A stretch of 44,920 bases of DNA from Myxococcaceae bacterium (GCA_019694575.1 JAIBBR010000027.1:1-44920); one strand, 5' to 3'; shown: positions 8,700 through 18,150, counted from the stretch's first letter. Program-made: numbers and translations. The notes: generated by a model from the letters alone, not told the origin.

Positions 8700-9875
8700 A
8701 TGACCATGGCATCGATTCGCGACGACGAGTTGCCGGACTCCACGGGTATACCTTCTACCGCGCGCCGCTTGGCTGGGCCGCCCACCATCGAAGTGCCGAA
8801 ACTCGAGGTGACGCAAGAGCTGCTCAAAGCGCTGCCCAAGACCGACTTGCACTGCCATCTCGACGGCAGCATGCGGCTGAAGACGATTCTTGAGCTCGCC
8901 GAAGCGCAAAAGGTGAAGCTGCCGGCCGACACCGAAGAAGGCCTCGCGCGCGCCATTCACATGGGCGAAGTCTGCAAGAGCCTCGAAGACTACCTGGTGG
9001 CCTTCGACGTCACGCTTTCGGTGCTGCAGACTGAAGAATCGCTCTACCGCTCGGCGTACGAGCTGGCCATCGACGCCGCCGCCGAAAACGTTCGCTATCT
9101 CGAGGTGCGTTATTCCCCCGCGCTGCACCAGCAAAAGGGAATGAAGATGACCACCATCATCGACGCGGTGCTCGAGGGTTTGCGCCAAGCCAAGCGCGAG
9201 AAGGGCATTAAATGTGGCCTCATCGTGTGTGGCATTCGGCACATGAGCCCCCAGACGTCAGTGCGTTTGGCCGAGCTGTGCGTGGCGTACAAAAACCGCG
9301 GGGTGATTGGCTTCGACTTGGCGGGCGCTGAAGTGAATTTTCCCGCTAAAGATCACAAAGACGCGTTTCAGCTCATCTTGAAGAACAACGTCAACTGCAC
9401 CGCGCACGCCGGTGAAGCATACGGGCCTGAGTCGATTGCCCAGGCCATTCATTTTCTGGGTGCGCACCGCATTGGCCACGGCACGCGGCTGCGCGAAGAC
9501 GGCGATTTGCTCAATTACATTAATGATCACCGCATTCCGCTCGAGGTGTGCCCCACTTCAAACGTGCAGACCGGTGTGTGCGCTGACTTGAAGAGCCACC
9601 CGCTCAAGTTCTATTTCGACTACGGCATTCGCGTCACCATCAACACCGATAACCGGTTGATTACCGACACCACGCTGACCAAAGAATATTGGGGCGCCCA
9701 CACTGAGCTCGGGCTTTCGCTCGAAGACCTCACCACCATTGTGGTCAGCGGCTTCAAGAGCGCGTTTCTGCCCTTTCGCGAGAAGCAAGACATGCTCAAA
9801 GCCATCAATTCAGAAATCGAGCAGACGCTGCAGAACTTTCAGCGCAAGCTCACCGCGGTGAAACGGCCCGCGTGA
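8700..9875 (+). CDS. add: Adenosine deaminase
   Basis: 391 aa from ATG 8700. Cytoplasmic zinc hydrolase converting adenosine to inosine in purine salvage. Metal and catalytic positions are visible: HCH in TDLHCHLDG (51-53), HAGE (His236, Glu239), HRIGHG (His256, His260) and NTDN (Asp317). The NTDN form is the bacterial variant of the usual Asp-Asp motif. The protein carries about 45 residues before the first catalytic motif, longer than most bacterial enzymes. A GTG at 8658 would lengthen it further, and an ATG at 8706 would shorten it slightly. The stop overlaps the start of the TlpA-like gene by 4 nt (GTGA). Confidence 0.95.
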   Translation: MTMASIRDDELPDSTGIPSTARRLAGPPTIEVPKLEVTQELLKALPKTDLHCHLDGSMRLKTILELAEAQKVKLPADTEEGLARAIHMGEVCKSLEDYLVAFDVTLSVLQTEESLYRSAYELAIDAAAENVRYLEVRYSPALHQQKGMKMTTIIDAVLEGLRQAKREKGIKCGLIVCGIRHMSPQTSVRLAELCVAYKNRGVIGFDLAGAEVNFPAKDHKDAFQLILKNNVNCTAHAGEAYGPESIAQAIHFLGAHRIGHGTRLREDGDLLNYINDHRIPLEVCPTSNVQTGVCADLKSHPLKFYFDYGIRVTINTDNRLITDTTLTKEYWGAHTELGLSLEDLTTIVVSGFKSAFLPFREKQDMLKAINSEIEQTLQNFQRKLTAVKRPA

Positions 9876-10360
9876 ATGCCGTGCGCACAGCCGCCGCTTC
9901 AGCGCTGCTTTTACTGGTGGCGGGGTGCGACCATGTCGAACGGCCCGGGCGCCCATTTCCCGACACCTTCGTGGCGCGAACGTTAGACGGCAAAGTCGTC
10001 GACCGTTCGACGCTCAAAGGCAAACCCTGGGTGCTGAACATTTGGCTGCCGGGCTGCGGCATTTGCGCGCGCGAGTTCCCCGCGCTCGAAACAGTGCGCC
10101 GTAAGTATGAAGAAAAAGGCGTGGGCTTTCTCGCCATCTCTGTCGAGCAAGACCCCGGCCGGGTAGAGCAGGCGGCGAAGAAAATGTCGCTGCCGCTCGA
10201 TGTCGCCTACGCGCAGTCTGAAGTGCTGGGGCCACTGGGGGTGCGGCTTTTGCCCTCGACGGTGTTTGTCGATGAGCACGGCGTGATTGTCGCGGCGGTG
10301 AATGGCGCCCAAGACGCGGCTTATTTCGAGCGCCGGGTGCGCGAGCTGCTCAAGCAGTAG
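9872..10360 (+). CDS. TlpA/ResA-like thioredoxin-fold lipoprotein
   Basis: 162 aa. A signal sequence ends in the lipobox VAGC (Cys19), so the protein is probably anchored facing the periplasm. The thioredoxin-like domain spans about 28-160. The redox motif is CGIC (62-65) in the context NIWLPGCGICAREFP; the usual Trp-Cys is replaced by Gly-Cys. The cis-proline loop is LLPSTVFVDEHG, as in TlpA/ResA/CcmG proteins. A role in disulfide reduction or cytochrome c maturation is possible, which would fit the many CxxCH proteins later in the window, but no ccm genes are here. GTG start at 9872 overlaps the add stop. It converges on glgC with a 10-bp gap. Confidence 0.88.
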   Translation: MNAVRTAAASALLLLVAGCDHVERPGRPFPDTFVARTLDGKVVDRSTLKGKPWVLNIWLPGCGICAREFPALETVRRKYEEKGVGFLAISVEQDPGRVEQAAKKMSLPLDVAYAQSEVLGPLGVRLLPSTVFVDEHGVIVAAVNGAQDAAYFERRVRELLKQ

Positions 10361-10370
10361 CCGCGCGACG

Positions 10371-11606
10371 TCACGTCAACTTGGTGCCCTTGGGAATCAC
10401 CACGATGCCGGTGTCGGTGACGAAGAAGCCTCGCTTCTTATCGTCGTCGTGGTTCACGCCAATGTGCATGCCCTGGGGAATGCTCACGTTCTTGTCGATG
10501 ATGGCCCGCTTCACCACCGCGTGCCGGCCAATGTCGACATTCTCGAAGAGAATCGAATCGCTCACCTGTGAATACGAGTTGATGCGCACCCGCGGCGACA
10601 GCACCGAATGGTCTACATGGCCACCCGACACGATGCAGCCCTCGCTCACCAAGCTGTCAGTGGCGAAACCGACACGGTTGTGGGTTTGGTCGGCGAACAC
10701 GAACTTCGCCGGAGGCGTGTCTACATGGTGGGTTCGAATGGGCCAATGCTCGTTGTACAGGTTGAAGACCGGGTCGACGGCCACCAGGTCCATGTTGGCT
10801 TGGTAATAGGCCTCGAGCGTGCCTACGTCGCGCCAGTAACCGCGCTCTCGTTCGGTCTGCCCGGCCAACATTTGCGTGGTGAAGTCGTACGCGTACACGC
10901 GCGAACGTTTGTACAATTCGCTCAGAATCGACTTGCCGAAGTCATGCGCTGACGCTTCGGTTTGTGCGTCACTGGCCACGGTGCGCACCAATGATTCAGT
11001 GGTGAACAGATAGTTGCCCATCGAGGCCAAACACCAACCGGGCTTCCCCGGAATCGGGGGGGCGTGGCGGGTCGGCTTCTCGAGAAAATTTTTCACTGCG
11101 CCTTCGTTGTCGACTTCGATGATGCCGAATTGCGAGGCCTCGCCTTCACGCACGGGCAAGGCCGCTACGGTGCAGTCGGCGCTCCGGGCCCGGTGAAACG
11201 CCTCCATGGGCCGCACGTCCATTCGGTAGACGTGGTCAGACCCGAAGACGAACACCACGTCGGGGTTGTCGTCTTCAATCAGGTTGAGGTTCTGAAAAAT
11301 CGCGTCGGCAGAACCTTTGTACCAGTCCATACCGGTGCGCATTTGTGCCGGCACCAAGTCGCAGTAGTGCCCCAGAAAGCCCGACATGCGCCAGGCGCGC
11401 GAGACATGCTGGTTGAGCGAATCAGACTTGTACTGGGTGAGAATCTTCAGCCGGTACACACCCGAGTTCACGAAGTTCGACAAACAAAAGTCGATGATGC
11501 GGTAGCGGCCTCCGAACGGCACCGCCGGCTTGGCGCGGTCGCGTGTCAAAGGCTCTAACCGCGTGCCCGCACCACCCGCCAGAATCATCGCGAGACTTTT
11601 GGCCAT
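10371..11606 (-). CDS. glgC: Glucose-1-phosphate adenylyltransferase
   Basis: 411 aa. Makes ADP-glucose from glucose-1-phosphate and ATP for glycogen synthesis. The nucleotidyltransferase motif is at the N-terminus: [20 protein letters not shown] (residues 9-28), then the RIIDFCLSN segment. The substrate loop [13 protein letters not shown] and the later FLEKP and [13 protein letters not shown] motifs are all present, followed by the left-handed beta-helix with ISCGG-type turns (here GCIVSGG). ATG 11606 begins the family-typical MAKSLAMIL; the frame extends to 11645 without support. No other glycogen gene is in the window, so the gene appears to be transcribed alone. Confidence 0.96.
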   Translation of the reverse strand: MAKSLAMILAGGAGTRLEPLTRDRAKPAVPFGGRYRIIDFCLSNFVNSGVYRLKILTQYKSDSLNQHVSRAWRMSGFLGHYCDLVPAQMRTGMDWYKGSADAIFQNLNLIEDDNPDVVFVFGSDHVYRMDVRPMEAFHRARSADCTVAALPVREGEASQFGIIEVDNEGAVKNFLEKPTRHAPPIPGKPGWCLASMGNYLFTTESLVRTVASDAQTEASAHDFGKSILSELYKRSRVYAYDFTTQMLAGQTERERGYWRDVGTLEAYYQANMDLVAVDPVFNLYNEHWPIRTHHVDTPPAKFVFADQTHNRVGFATDSLVSEGCIVSGGHVDHSVLSPRVRINSYSQVSDSILFENVDIGRHAVVKRAIIDKNVSIPQGMHIGVNHDDDKKRGFFVTDTGIVVIPKGTKLT

Positions 11607-11616
11607 AAGTCGGCCA

Positions 11617-11645
11617 GCAGTATGGTGAAAAACAAATGGGTGCAA
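11617..11645 (-). promoter_or_regulatory. Possible sigma-70-like promoter upstream of glgC
   Basis: On the minus strand TTGCAC (11645-11640) and TACTGC (11622-11617) are separated by exactly 17 bp. Each hexamer matches consensus only partly (3 of 6 or fewer strong positions). The predicted transcript start would lie within about 5 nt of the glgC ATG, implying a very short leader. Weak call, listed because the spacing is ideal. Confidence 0.25.
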
Positions 11646-11685
11646 CCCCTGTCTCGTCGAGAGCGTGGGGCATTTTGTCGCTGTA

Positions 11686-12684
11686 CTATGCTGCCACCAC
11701 GCGCAACACCGGGGGCGCTGACGGCGTCGCGGCAGGAGCCGCCGGCGCGGTCTTCACCGCATTGCCCCGAGGAGCACGCAGGCTCGCCACGTCTTGTGCG
11801 AGCAAGGTGCGCGCGGTGCGGCGCAAACTGGCGGCGCTCTCTTCATTCGTCGCATCGAGCAGAAAGGGGCGGCGGCGGTTGACCGACTCGTGAACAATGC
11901 GGCTCGCGCGCATGTAACCCAGCACTGGCACCGAAATGCGCAGAAAGTCATGCACCATGCGCGAAACTGAACGCAGCACGTCGCCTTCTTTGGCGTCAAA
12001 GACTTGGTTACCCAGCAGGTGCGCGTTGAAGCTCGACAGTGTCTCTTCGAAGGTGTTCGCCAGGGCCGGGCTTTGCATGCCCGCGCGCTTGACCAGGCTG
12101 CTGACACGTTCGGTCTCGGTCGACGGCGGAGCGCTGTCGAAGAAGTCAGAGCCCGCCGCGGTCGCCGCTTTTTGCAAGGAGCGATACACCGCCCCTTTGA
12201 GAAACGAGTAAGCGTTTTGAATCGAGAGCAGTTGCGGGTTCGCCACCAACAACCGCGTGTCGGCGACATCGAAAAAGTCGAGTGAGTTGAACGCCACGCC
12301 GGCGCCCACGTCGACGATGACCACGTCGGCATCGAGGCTGCCGATTTGGCGCAGCAACTTGGTCTTCTGGCCGTGGTTGATGTTCGCCGCCCCTAACACC
12401 GCGCCGCTGCCGGGAATGAGGCTGACATTGGGAACACCCGTGTCAATGCGCGCTTCTTCGAGGTGCTTGAGCGAATGGTCAATCACCCCTTGCAGCGTGG
12501 GGCCGGGCCGGTCGATACCGAACAGGGTGTGCTGATTGGCGGCTCCCAAATCGGCGTCGACAATCACCACCTGGCTGCCTTCTTGCGCCATTGCCACCGC
12601 CAGGTTCGCGGCCACCACGCTCTTGCCCACGCCGCCTTTGCCGCCACCAACTGAAATGATGCGTCCGGGTGCTTGGGGGGCCAT
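11686..12684 (-). CDS. MinD/ParA-like P-loop ATPase (FlhG/Mrp-type)
   Basis: 332 aa. The N-terminal deviant Walker A motif [10 protein letters not shown] (13-22) with the signature lysine (Lys16), the switch [10 protein letters not shown] (about 43-52) and [12 protein letters not shown] (Walker B region) identify a MinD/ParA-superfamily dimerising ATPase. The DADLG-AN motif and the large middle helical region are most like FlhG-type proteins that place flagella or other polar machines. The last 30 residues are Ala/Pro-rich and disordered. A strong Shine-Dalgarno (GAGGAG, about 6 nt before the ATG) supports the start at 12684. No flagellar, pilus or chromosome-partition gene is adjacent, so the target is unknown. 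Confidence 0.87.
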   Translation of the reverse strand: MAPQAPGRIISVGGGKGGVGKSVVAANLAVAMAQEGSQVVIVDADLGAANQHTLFGIDRPGPTLQGVIDHSLKHLEEARIDTGVPNVSLIPGSGAVLGAANINHGQKTKLLRQIGSLDADVVIVDVGAGVAFNSLDFFDVADTRLLVANPQLLSIQNAYSFLKGAVYRSLQKAATAAGSDFFDSAPPSTETERVSSLVKRAGMQSPALANTFEETLSSFNAHLLGNQVFDAKEGDVLRSVSRMVHDFLRISVPVLGYMRASRIVHESVNRRRPFLLDATNEESAASLRRTARTLLAQDVASLRAPRGNAVKTAPAAPAATPSAPPVLRVVAA

Positions 12685-12780
12685 GTCGTCTCCTCGAACC
12701 GTCGTGCTTGGCGCAGCTCAATTGCAAAAGAAGGGCGAGCTCTCGCCGTCGCTTTTTCAATGGGTTTGGTGGCTGTAACC

Positions 12781-12815
12781 GGGTCAAAACAACGCCAAGA
12801 GGTGTATTTTGACCC
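12781..12815. promoter_or_regulatory. 9-bp perfect inverted repeat just upstream of the oxidoreductase operon
   Basis: GGGTCAAAA (12781-12789) and TTTTGACCC (12807-12815) are exact reverse complements with a 17-nt spacer, ending 5 bp before the ATG at 12820. The position suggests an operator or a leader hairpin limiting initiation. It is AT-richer than its surroundings. No known regulator consensus is recognised. Confidence 0.5.
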
Positions 12816-12819
12816 TGCC

Positions 12820-13431
12820 ATGGGCCCTCATTCACCCACCTCACCCACCCGTCGCGGCGTATTGAAGAAAGGCCTCTTCGGAGGGGCCTTGCTGCTGCTC
12901 GGCTCGAGCGGTTGGCTCGCGTCGCGCGCGACGAAGCGGGTGCCGCTGCCAGAAGAGGGGCTGAAAGTGCTGTCGCCCAGGCAATACGCGGTGCTGCACG
13001 CTTTGGCTGAAGCGTTGATTCCCGCAAGCGGCGCCTTTCCCAGCGCTGAAAAGTTGCGCGTGGCTTTCGAGGCCGACCGCATTCTCGAGCGTGTCGACGT
13101 CACCGCGCAGACTGAAATCACCGCGCTCATCGGGCTTTTCGAAAACGCGCTCGCCAACGCGATTTTCGGTCAGCGCTTACGCCCGTTCACTCAACTCGAG
13201 CCGACAGAGCGCGAAAAGGCCGCGTTAGAATGGCGTGACAGCCGGCTCGCCGTACGCCGTACCGGTTTTCGCGCGCTGCGTGGTTTGTTGATGGCCGCCT
13301 ATTACGGAAACCCGGCGGTCTTCGCTGCCATCGGTTATGCCGGCCCGCCTCAAGGGCTTCACGATGCCCACGCCCCGGTGTGGAAAGGCGGCGGCACCCC
13401 GCGCCCCAAACTGTGGGAGCTTTCGCGGTGA
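12820..13431 (+). CDS. TAT-exported small subunit, gluconate 2-dehydrogenase subunit 3-like
   Basis: 203 aa from ATG 12820. The N-terminus carries a twin-arginine signal (TRRGVLKKG) and a hydrophobic stretch, so the protein is probably exported folded. The mature part is helical and has the LSPRQYAVLHALAEALIPASGAFP opening typical of the gluconate 2-dehydrogenase subunit 3 family, the small partner of GMC-type membrane dehydrogenases. The following GMC flavoprotein starts inside its stop codon (GTGA overlap). This supports a two-subunit complex in which the large subunit may be carried through the TAT system with this one. The frame is open to 12673 but that stretch crosses the divergent promoter region. 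Confidence 0.82.
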   Translation: MGPHSPTSPTRRGVLKKGLFGGALLLLGSSGWLASRATKRVPLPEEGLKVLSPRQYAVLHALAEALIPASGAFPSAEKLRVAFEADRILERVDVTAQTEITALIGLFENALANAIFGQRLRPFTQLEPTEREKAALEWRDSRLAVRRTGFRALRGLLMAAYYGNPAVFAAIGYAGPPQGLHDAHAPVWKGGGTPRPKLWELSR

Positions 13432-14996
13432 GCGCCACCCAACCCGGCCGTATTTACACCGGTGACGAGCTGACGCAGGACACCACGGTGGCCTGTGACG
13501 TGTGCATCATTGGCTCGGGCTCGGGAGGCAGCTGGCTGGGGCATGAGTTGGGCGCCCAAGGCTTGTCAGTGGTGATGTTAGAAGAGGGCGGGTACCACAC
13601 GCGCCGCGACTTCGACATGACCGAGGCCCGCGCCTACCCCGCGCTGTACCAAGACTTGGGTAACCGCACGACTGACGACCTCGCTATCACCTTGCTGCAG
13701 GGGCGCTCGGTGGGGGGCGGCACCACGGTGAATTGGTGCTCATCATTTCGCACGCCCAAGCGCATTCTCGACCTTTGGCGCGAGCGGTACGGGGTTGAAG
13801 GCCTCGACGAGAAGACGCTCACTCCCCATTGGGAAGCGGTGGAAGCCCGGCTCAACATTCGCGAGTGGCCGCTCGACCGGGTGAACCGCAACAACCACAT
13901 TCTGTGGAACGGCCTGGGCCAGCTCGGCTACCAGCGCGGGCTGATTAAGCGCAACGTGCACCAGTGCGCGAACTTGGGTTACTGCGGCTTGGGCTGCCCC
14001 ATTGACGCCAAGCAGTCGATGCTGGTCACCACCTTGCCTGACGCGGTCGAAAAATACGGTCTGCAGCTCTACGCCAACGCTTCAGCCCGGTACGTGGAGC
14101 ATTCGGGTCGCCGCGCCCGTGCCGTGCACGCTGACATTTTGAACCCTGTCACTGACAAGCCGACCGGAGTGAAGCTCACGGTGAATGCAAAGACTGTCGC
14201 GGTGTGCGGCGGCGCCATCAATTCACCGGCGCTGCTTTTGCGCTCGGGCATCGACGGTGCGGGCACGGTCGGCAAGCGTACGTGGCTTCACCCAGTGGCG
14301 GTGATGGTGGCGCTCTTCGATGAGCCGGTCGACGGGTACGCGGGCGCTCCGCAGTCAGTGTACTCGCACCACTTCGAAGAACGCGGCGTGGGAAAAATGG
14401 GCTTCTTTCTCGAAGTGCCGCCGATTCACCCGCTGCTTGCCAGCTCGGTCACCACGCCCACGGGGGCGGCGATGCAAGAGCTGATGGCGAACTTCACTCG
14501 GCTCAACGCGGTCATTGCGTTGCACACCGACGGGCTGCTGCCCGAAGAAGAGGGCGGCACCGTCAGCTTGAAGCGCGGCGCGTATTCACGCATCGGTCTG
14601 CAGTACGCCTTTACGCCCGCCTTTTGGGAAGCGTGCAAAGAAGCCTGTAAAGAAATGGCGAAAGTGCAGTTCGCTGCGGGTGCGCGGCGGGTGATGTCGC
14701 TGCATGACAAACCGGTGGTGCTCGATGACGTCTCGCAGTTGGGCAAGCTCGACGCCGCGCCGTATGCGCCTTTGAAAGTGAAAGTCGTCACCGCGCACCA
14801 AATGGGCGGCTGCGCAATGGGGAAAAATGCGGCCACCTCAGTAGTAGACGCGCGGTTGAAGCTGCATGGCTTCGACAACCTTTTCGTCGTCGACGGCTCG
14901 GTGTTTCCCACTGGGTTGGGTGTCAACCCGCAGCTGTCTATCTTTGGCCTTGCGCGTTGGGCGGCGACCCACGTTGCACAGTCGGTGCACGGGTAG
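13428..14996 (+). CDS. GMC-family FAD oxidoreductase
   Basis: 522 aa from GTG 13428. An FAD Rossmann motif CIIGSGSGG lies near residues 26-34. The GMC signature segment follows (LLQGRSVGGGTTVNW). The Cys-rich YCGLGCPIDAKQS segment is typical of the long-chain-alcohol/cholesterol-oxidase-like branch. The C-terminal active-site block is HQMGGCAMG, then LFVVDGSVFPTGLGVNPQLSI. It has no signal peptide of its own; its partner encoded immediately upstream has a TAT signal, so co-export is plausible. Substrate is not predictable: alcohols, sterols or sugars are all used in this family. It converges with the lipoprotein gene, 8 bp between stops. Confidence 0.92.
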   Translation: MSATQPGRIYTGDELTQDTTVACDVCIIGSGSGGSWLGHELGAQGLSVVMLEEGGYHTRRDFDMTEARAYPALYQDLGNRTTDDLAITLLQGRSVGGGTTVNWCSSFRTPKRILDLWRERYGVEGLDEKTLTPHWEAVEARLNIREWPLDRVNRNNHILWNGLGQLGYQRGLIKRNVHQCANLGYCGLGCPIDAKQSMLVTTLPDAVEKYGLQLYANASARYVEHSGRRARAVHADILNPVTDKPTGVKLTVNAKTVAVCGGAINSPALLLRSGIDGAGTVGKRTWLHPVAVMVALFDEPVDGYAGAPQSVYSHHFEERGVGKMGFFLEVPPIHPLLASSVTTPTGAAMQELMANFTRLNAVIALHTDGLLPEEEGGTVSLKRGAYSRIGLQYAFTPAFWEACKEACKEMAKVQFAAGARRVMSLHDKPVVLDDVSQLGKLDAAPYAPLKVKVVTAHQMGGCAMGKNAATSVVDARLKLHGFDNLFVVDGSVFPTGLGVNPQLSIFGLARWAATHVAQSVHG

Positions 14997-15004
14997 CGTA
15001 TTCG

Positions 15005-15805
15005 TTATTTCTTTGCGGGAGCCGCCGCGGCCGGCCGGGGTACGTCAGGCGTGGCGGGGCTTGAGGCCGGTGCATAGCGGTCAATGTCAGCGGCTTTGTA
15101 CCGGGTCACCGCGTCGAGATAGGGCTTGGGGTTGGGCTTCTTCTTCTTGGCCGCTTCAGTGACACCCACCAGCTCGGGCAGCTTGTTCAGCGCTTGCACC
15201 ACTTTGAATTCGTCGCAGAAATACCATTCGGTGACGCCGGCATCGTCTTGGCTTGCGTAGAACACCACCTGGGTGCGGCCACGGCATTTGGCTTTGCGTT
15301 GCTTGGCAAAGAGCGTGGCGCGGTTTGCTTTCCACGCTGAAACGTGGGCGCGCGTCTTCAACGTAGGCAAAAGCGTCTGCGCTTCGTCGAAACGCTTGCG
15401 TGCTTGAACGAGCAGCTCACGTGATTTTTTGAGGGCGTTCTTCAAGCCTCCATCAGAGAGGCATTGACGTGTGGCTTTGACAATCGCCTCGCCCGACGCG
15501 ATGGCTGGCCCCAGCGTGCTGGTGGCGTCTTCGAGCGTGCGAACTTTTGTGTCGTCCCACTCGGTGTCGGGCCCGCCCGCTGTTTCATTGAGAAACGCTT
15601 CGAGCGTGGGGTCGAGCGACGTCAAGTCTGCAATGAGCGTCGTCTCATAAACGTCGCATGGCGAAACCTTCGACCAGTCGCGATACGTTGTCTCGTTTGG
15701 CCCGTAATTCAGCTTCACCGGAGCGGGGGGCGGCACGCGTTTCTTCACACATCCGGTGCCTAAGGTAGCCAAGATGAACACTTGGACCAGCAATGTTGGG
15801 CGCAT
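15005..15805 (-). CDS. Lipoprotein of unknown function
   Basis: 266 aa. ATG 15805 gives a charged-hydrophobic signal ending in LGTGC, with acylated Cys at 19. The mature protein is mostly helical with no family I recognise. It has four further cysteines (in SPCDVYET, TRQCLSD, KAKCRGR, YFCDEF) that could make two disulfides, and a low-complexity Ala/Pro/Lys tail (APASSPATPDVPRPA). It is divergent from the FHA-GGDEF gene, with 44 bp between starts. An upstream ATG at 15826 is possible but would put extra residues before the signal sequence. No functional assignment. Confidence 0.7.
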   Translation of the reverse strand: MRPTLLVQVFILATLGTGCVKKRVPPPAPVKLNYGPNETTYRDWSKVSPCDVYETTLIADLTSLDPTLEAFLNETAGGPDTEWDDTKVRTLEDATSTLGPAIASGEAIVKATRQCLSDGGLKNALKKSRELLVQARKRFDEAQTLLPTLKTRAHVSAWKANRATLFAKQRKAKCRGRTQVVFYASQDDAGVTEWYFCDEFKVVQALNKLPELVGVTEAAKKKKPNPKPYLDAVTRYKAADIDRYAPASSPATPDVPRPAAAAPAKK

Positions 15806-15849
15806 GAACGAAAAGAAAAGTAGCATGGCTGTGCTAGGAATCGATTTTC

Positions 15850-16731
15850 ATGGGTAGCCAGGAAACCCGGGTCACCAAAATCTCTAAGCTTCAAGAGAAG
15901 ATGCCTGTCAGCACCGAGTGCTGCCTGGTGCAGATTCACGGCCCCGAGTTGGGCAAAAAGCATGTCCTTGACGAAGACGAGTTCACCATTGGCCGCGATG
16001 TAAAAAACAACATTGTGATTGATTTGGACAATGTCTCACGCCGCCACGCCAAAATTTCGAACCGCAGCGGCCGGCACTTCGTGGTTGATCTGGGCTCGAC
16101 CAACGGCACTTATTTGAATGACGAAGAAGTGCTTGAAGAGACACCGCTGCGTTCAGGCGACCACGTCAAAGTGGGCGGTTCTATCTTCAAGTTTCTGCAG
16201 GGCGGCAACATTGAAACCCTGTACCACGAAGAAATTTATCAGCTGACCATCGTCGACGGCCTTACCCAGGTGAACAACAAGCGCTTCTTCTTGGAGTTTC
16301 TCGAGCGCGAAATGGGCCGCTGCCACCGTTACAACCGCGCCTTGTCGTTGATCATGTTCGATATCGACCATTTCAAAAAAATCAACGACAACAATGGCCA
16401 CTTGGCGGGCGACTACGTGCTGCGTGAGTTGGCGCACATTGTCAAACAACGCATTCGCCGCGAAGAGTGCTTCGCCCGCTACGGCGGTGAAGAGTTCGCC
16501 ATCGTGATGCCCGAAGCGGGCCCCGACAACGCGCGCCGCTTGGCCGAGAAGGTGCGCAAGCTGATTGAAGACCATCGCTTCTCGTTCGAAGGCAAAGACA
16601 TTTCAGTCACCATTTCGCTGGGCGTGGCCGACATGACGGGCGACATGACTGAGCCTTTGCAGTTCATCAAGGCGTCTGACACGCACTTGTACAAAGCAAA
16701 GAAGGCCGGCCGAAACCGCGTCGTGGGTTAA
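15850..16731 (+). CDS. FHA-GGDEF diguanylate cyclase
   Basis: 293 aa, cytoplasmic. The FHA phosphothreonine-binding domain has its key residues: TIGRD (46-50), SRRH (63-66) and GSTNGT (82-87). The GGDEF domain has the metal site DIDHFK (171-176) and active loop GGEEF (212-216), so c-di-GMP synthesis from GTP is likely. The product-inhibition I-site would be RxxD at 204-207 but reads REEC, so feedback inhibition is probably lost. The architecture suggests output controlled by binding a phosphorylated Ser/Thr-kinase substrate. AGGAA (15836-15840) is a good Shine-Dalgarno 9 nt before the ATG. PilZ-like and cNMP-domain genes are also in the window, but not in the same operon. Confidence 0.95.
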   Translation: MGSQETRVTKISKLQEKMPVSTECCLVQIHGPELGKKHVLDEDEFTIGRDVKNNIVIDLDNVSRRHAKISNRSGRHFVVDLGSTNGTYLNDEEVLEETPLRSGDHVKVGGSIFKFLQGGNIETLYHEEIYQLTIVDGLTQVNNKRFFLEFLEREMGRCHRYNRALSLIMFDIDHFKKINDNNGHLAGDYVLRELAHIVKQRIRREECFARYGGEEFAIVMPEAGPDNARRLAEKVRKLIEDHRFSFEGKDISVTISLGVADMTGDMTEPLQFIKASDTHLYKAKKAGRNRVVG

Positions 16732-16742
16732 GGCGGGTTCGC

Positions 16743-18101
16743 TTAAAAGGTGTAACGCAAGCCGACGTTGAAACCGATGTACTGGTCGGTCGCGCCGGTC
16801 GCTTGGTACGCGTCGGCCATTTCGGGGCGGAAGCTCATCGCATAGCGGGTGAAGTTGAACGCGCCGCGAATTTGCAGCGCGGTGAGGAACGGCAGCTTGA
16901 AGCCAACGCCGGCACCGCCTTCTAACCCATACGCCGAGCCGCGGCTAAAATACGCGGTGCTGATGATTTGCCCGCTCGAGAGCACGGGCAGGTAGCTGAA
17001 GTTCAAGAACGCCACGATGTACTCGGCAAACGTGGCATCGAGTGACAACCCCAACCGCAGGGCTGAATACGCCACGCTCGGCAGCCCGTCGATGGTGCTG
17101 CCGTCGGTACCTTTGCCAAACGTGAAGCTGTGGCTGCGAAAGCCCGCATGGGGAGCAATCGCTACCCCTGACTCACCAAACGGAATGCGAAATTTCAACG
17201 CCACATCGAGCTTCGAATTGCTCGTCGCATAGTTGATGGGAGCCGGGCACGGGTCGACCCCACAGCCGGCCTTCGGTGCCTCGCGCCGTGATTGCAGACC
17301 AATGGCCATCGCGTAGCCCGCTTCAATGCCCAGCCCTGAAATCAAACCGTCGCTGAACACCGCGAGGGGAAAGAGCTCGAGCTGTGCCGCCGGCGCGCTG
17401 GCGAACGGCAACGCGTAAGTGCGCAAGTTGGGTGTGGTGGCCTGCACGTAACTCAAATTGCGGCTAAACCCGTCGAGGCCCAACTGAATCGAAAAGACCG
17501 GAGCCCGGCGCTTCTTCTTCGGCGCGGCGTCTTCAACTTCGGCGGGCGCCGGTTCGGGCTCGGCCATGCGCGAGGGCTTGGCTTTGGGCTCAGCCTCATG
17601 AATGGCTTCGGGTTCACTGGCCTTTGACGTGTCGACCATGGGGGCTGGCGGTTCACGCTTGGGCTCTTCGGCCGGTGCTTCAGCGACAGGCTCACCCACT
17701 TCTTTCGCTTCTGCGGCCATGGCACGAGAGAGCGCAGTGGCGGCGCTGGTGAGCATTTTCTTGGGTAACGTGCCGCTGTCGAGCTCGTAGCTCTTCTTGA
17801 ACTTCGGCGCGCCCGGCTTGTTCAACACCTGAAGCTCGACCGTGCGTTTCTTACCCTTGGCGATGACTTTGCCAGTCACCACGTAGACGACCTTTTCTTT
17901 CTTCGCCTTCTTCCAGTCAGGCTTGGTGCCCTTCATCACCTTGGCGGCGTTGACGCAGTCATTGTCTTCACAGAGCACCTGCGTGACTTGGTTGCGCACG
18001 ATGTCTGCGCCGGGGCCGGTGAATTTGGCAACGGCGATTTTTTCGGCAGAGGCAGACATTGAAATGATCAACGCCGCGGCAAGGGCAAACGAAGGTTTCA
18101 T
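16743..18101 (-). CDS. Exported envelope protein with Pro/Glu-rich linker and outer-membrane barrel-like C-terminus
   Basis: 452 aa from ATG 18101, which starts a clean signal peptide (cleavage after SASA). Three regions are visible. Residues 20-130 form a small alpha/beta domain (KIAVAKFTGPG, VVYVVTGKVIAKG) of the kind that opens many myxobacterial periplasmic proteins, with a Cys pair CEDNDC. Residues about 135-205 are a Pro/Glu/Ala/Lys-rich linker, likely spanning periplasm or peptidoglycan. The last 240 residues alternate polar and hydrophobic, with aromatic girdles, and end in Phe (GFNVGLRYTF), as in outer-membrane beta-barrels assembled by BamA. The frame extends to 18458, but that is antisense to the cNMP gene. 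Function unknown. Confidence 0.83.
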   Translation of the reverse strand: MKPSFALAAALIISMSASAEKIAVAKFTGPGADIVRNQVTQVLCEDNDCVNAAKVMKGTKPDWKKAKKEKVVYVVTGKVIAKGKKRTVELQVLNKPGAPKFKKSYELDSGTLPKKMLTSAATALSRAMAAEAKEVGEPVAEAPAEEPKREPPAPMVDTSKASEPEAIHEAEPKAKPSRMAEPEPAPAEVEDAAPKKKRRAPVFSIQLGLDGFSRNLSYVQATTPNLRTYALPFASAPAAQLELFPLAVFSDGLISGLGIEAGYAMAIGLQSRREAPKAGCGVDPCPAPINYATSNSKLDVALKFRIPFGESGVAIAPHAGFRSHSFTFGKGTDGSTIDGLPSVAYSALRLGLSLDATFAEYIVAFLNFSYLPVLSSGQIISTAYFSRGSAYGLEGGAGVGFKLPFLTALQIRGAFNFTRYAMSFRPEMADAYQATGATDQYIGFNVGLRYTF

Positions 18102-18150
18102 GGCAGCGCCGTAGTGTACTGCCCTAGCCGTGCTAAGAAAGTGTTTTGCA

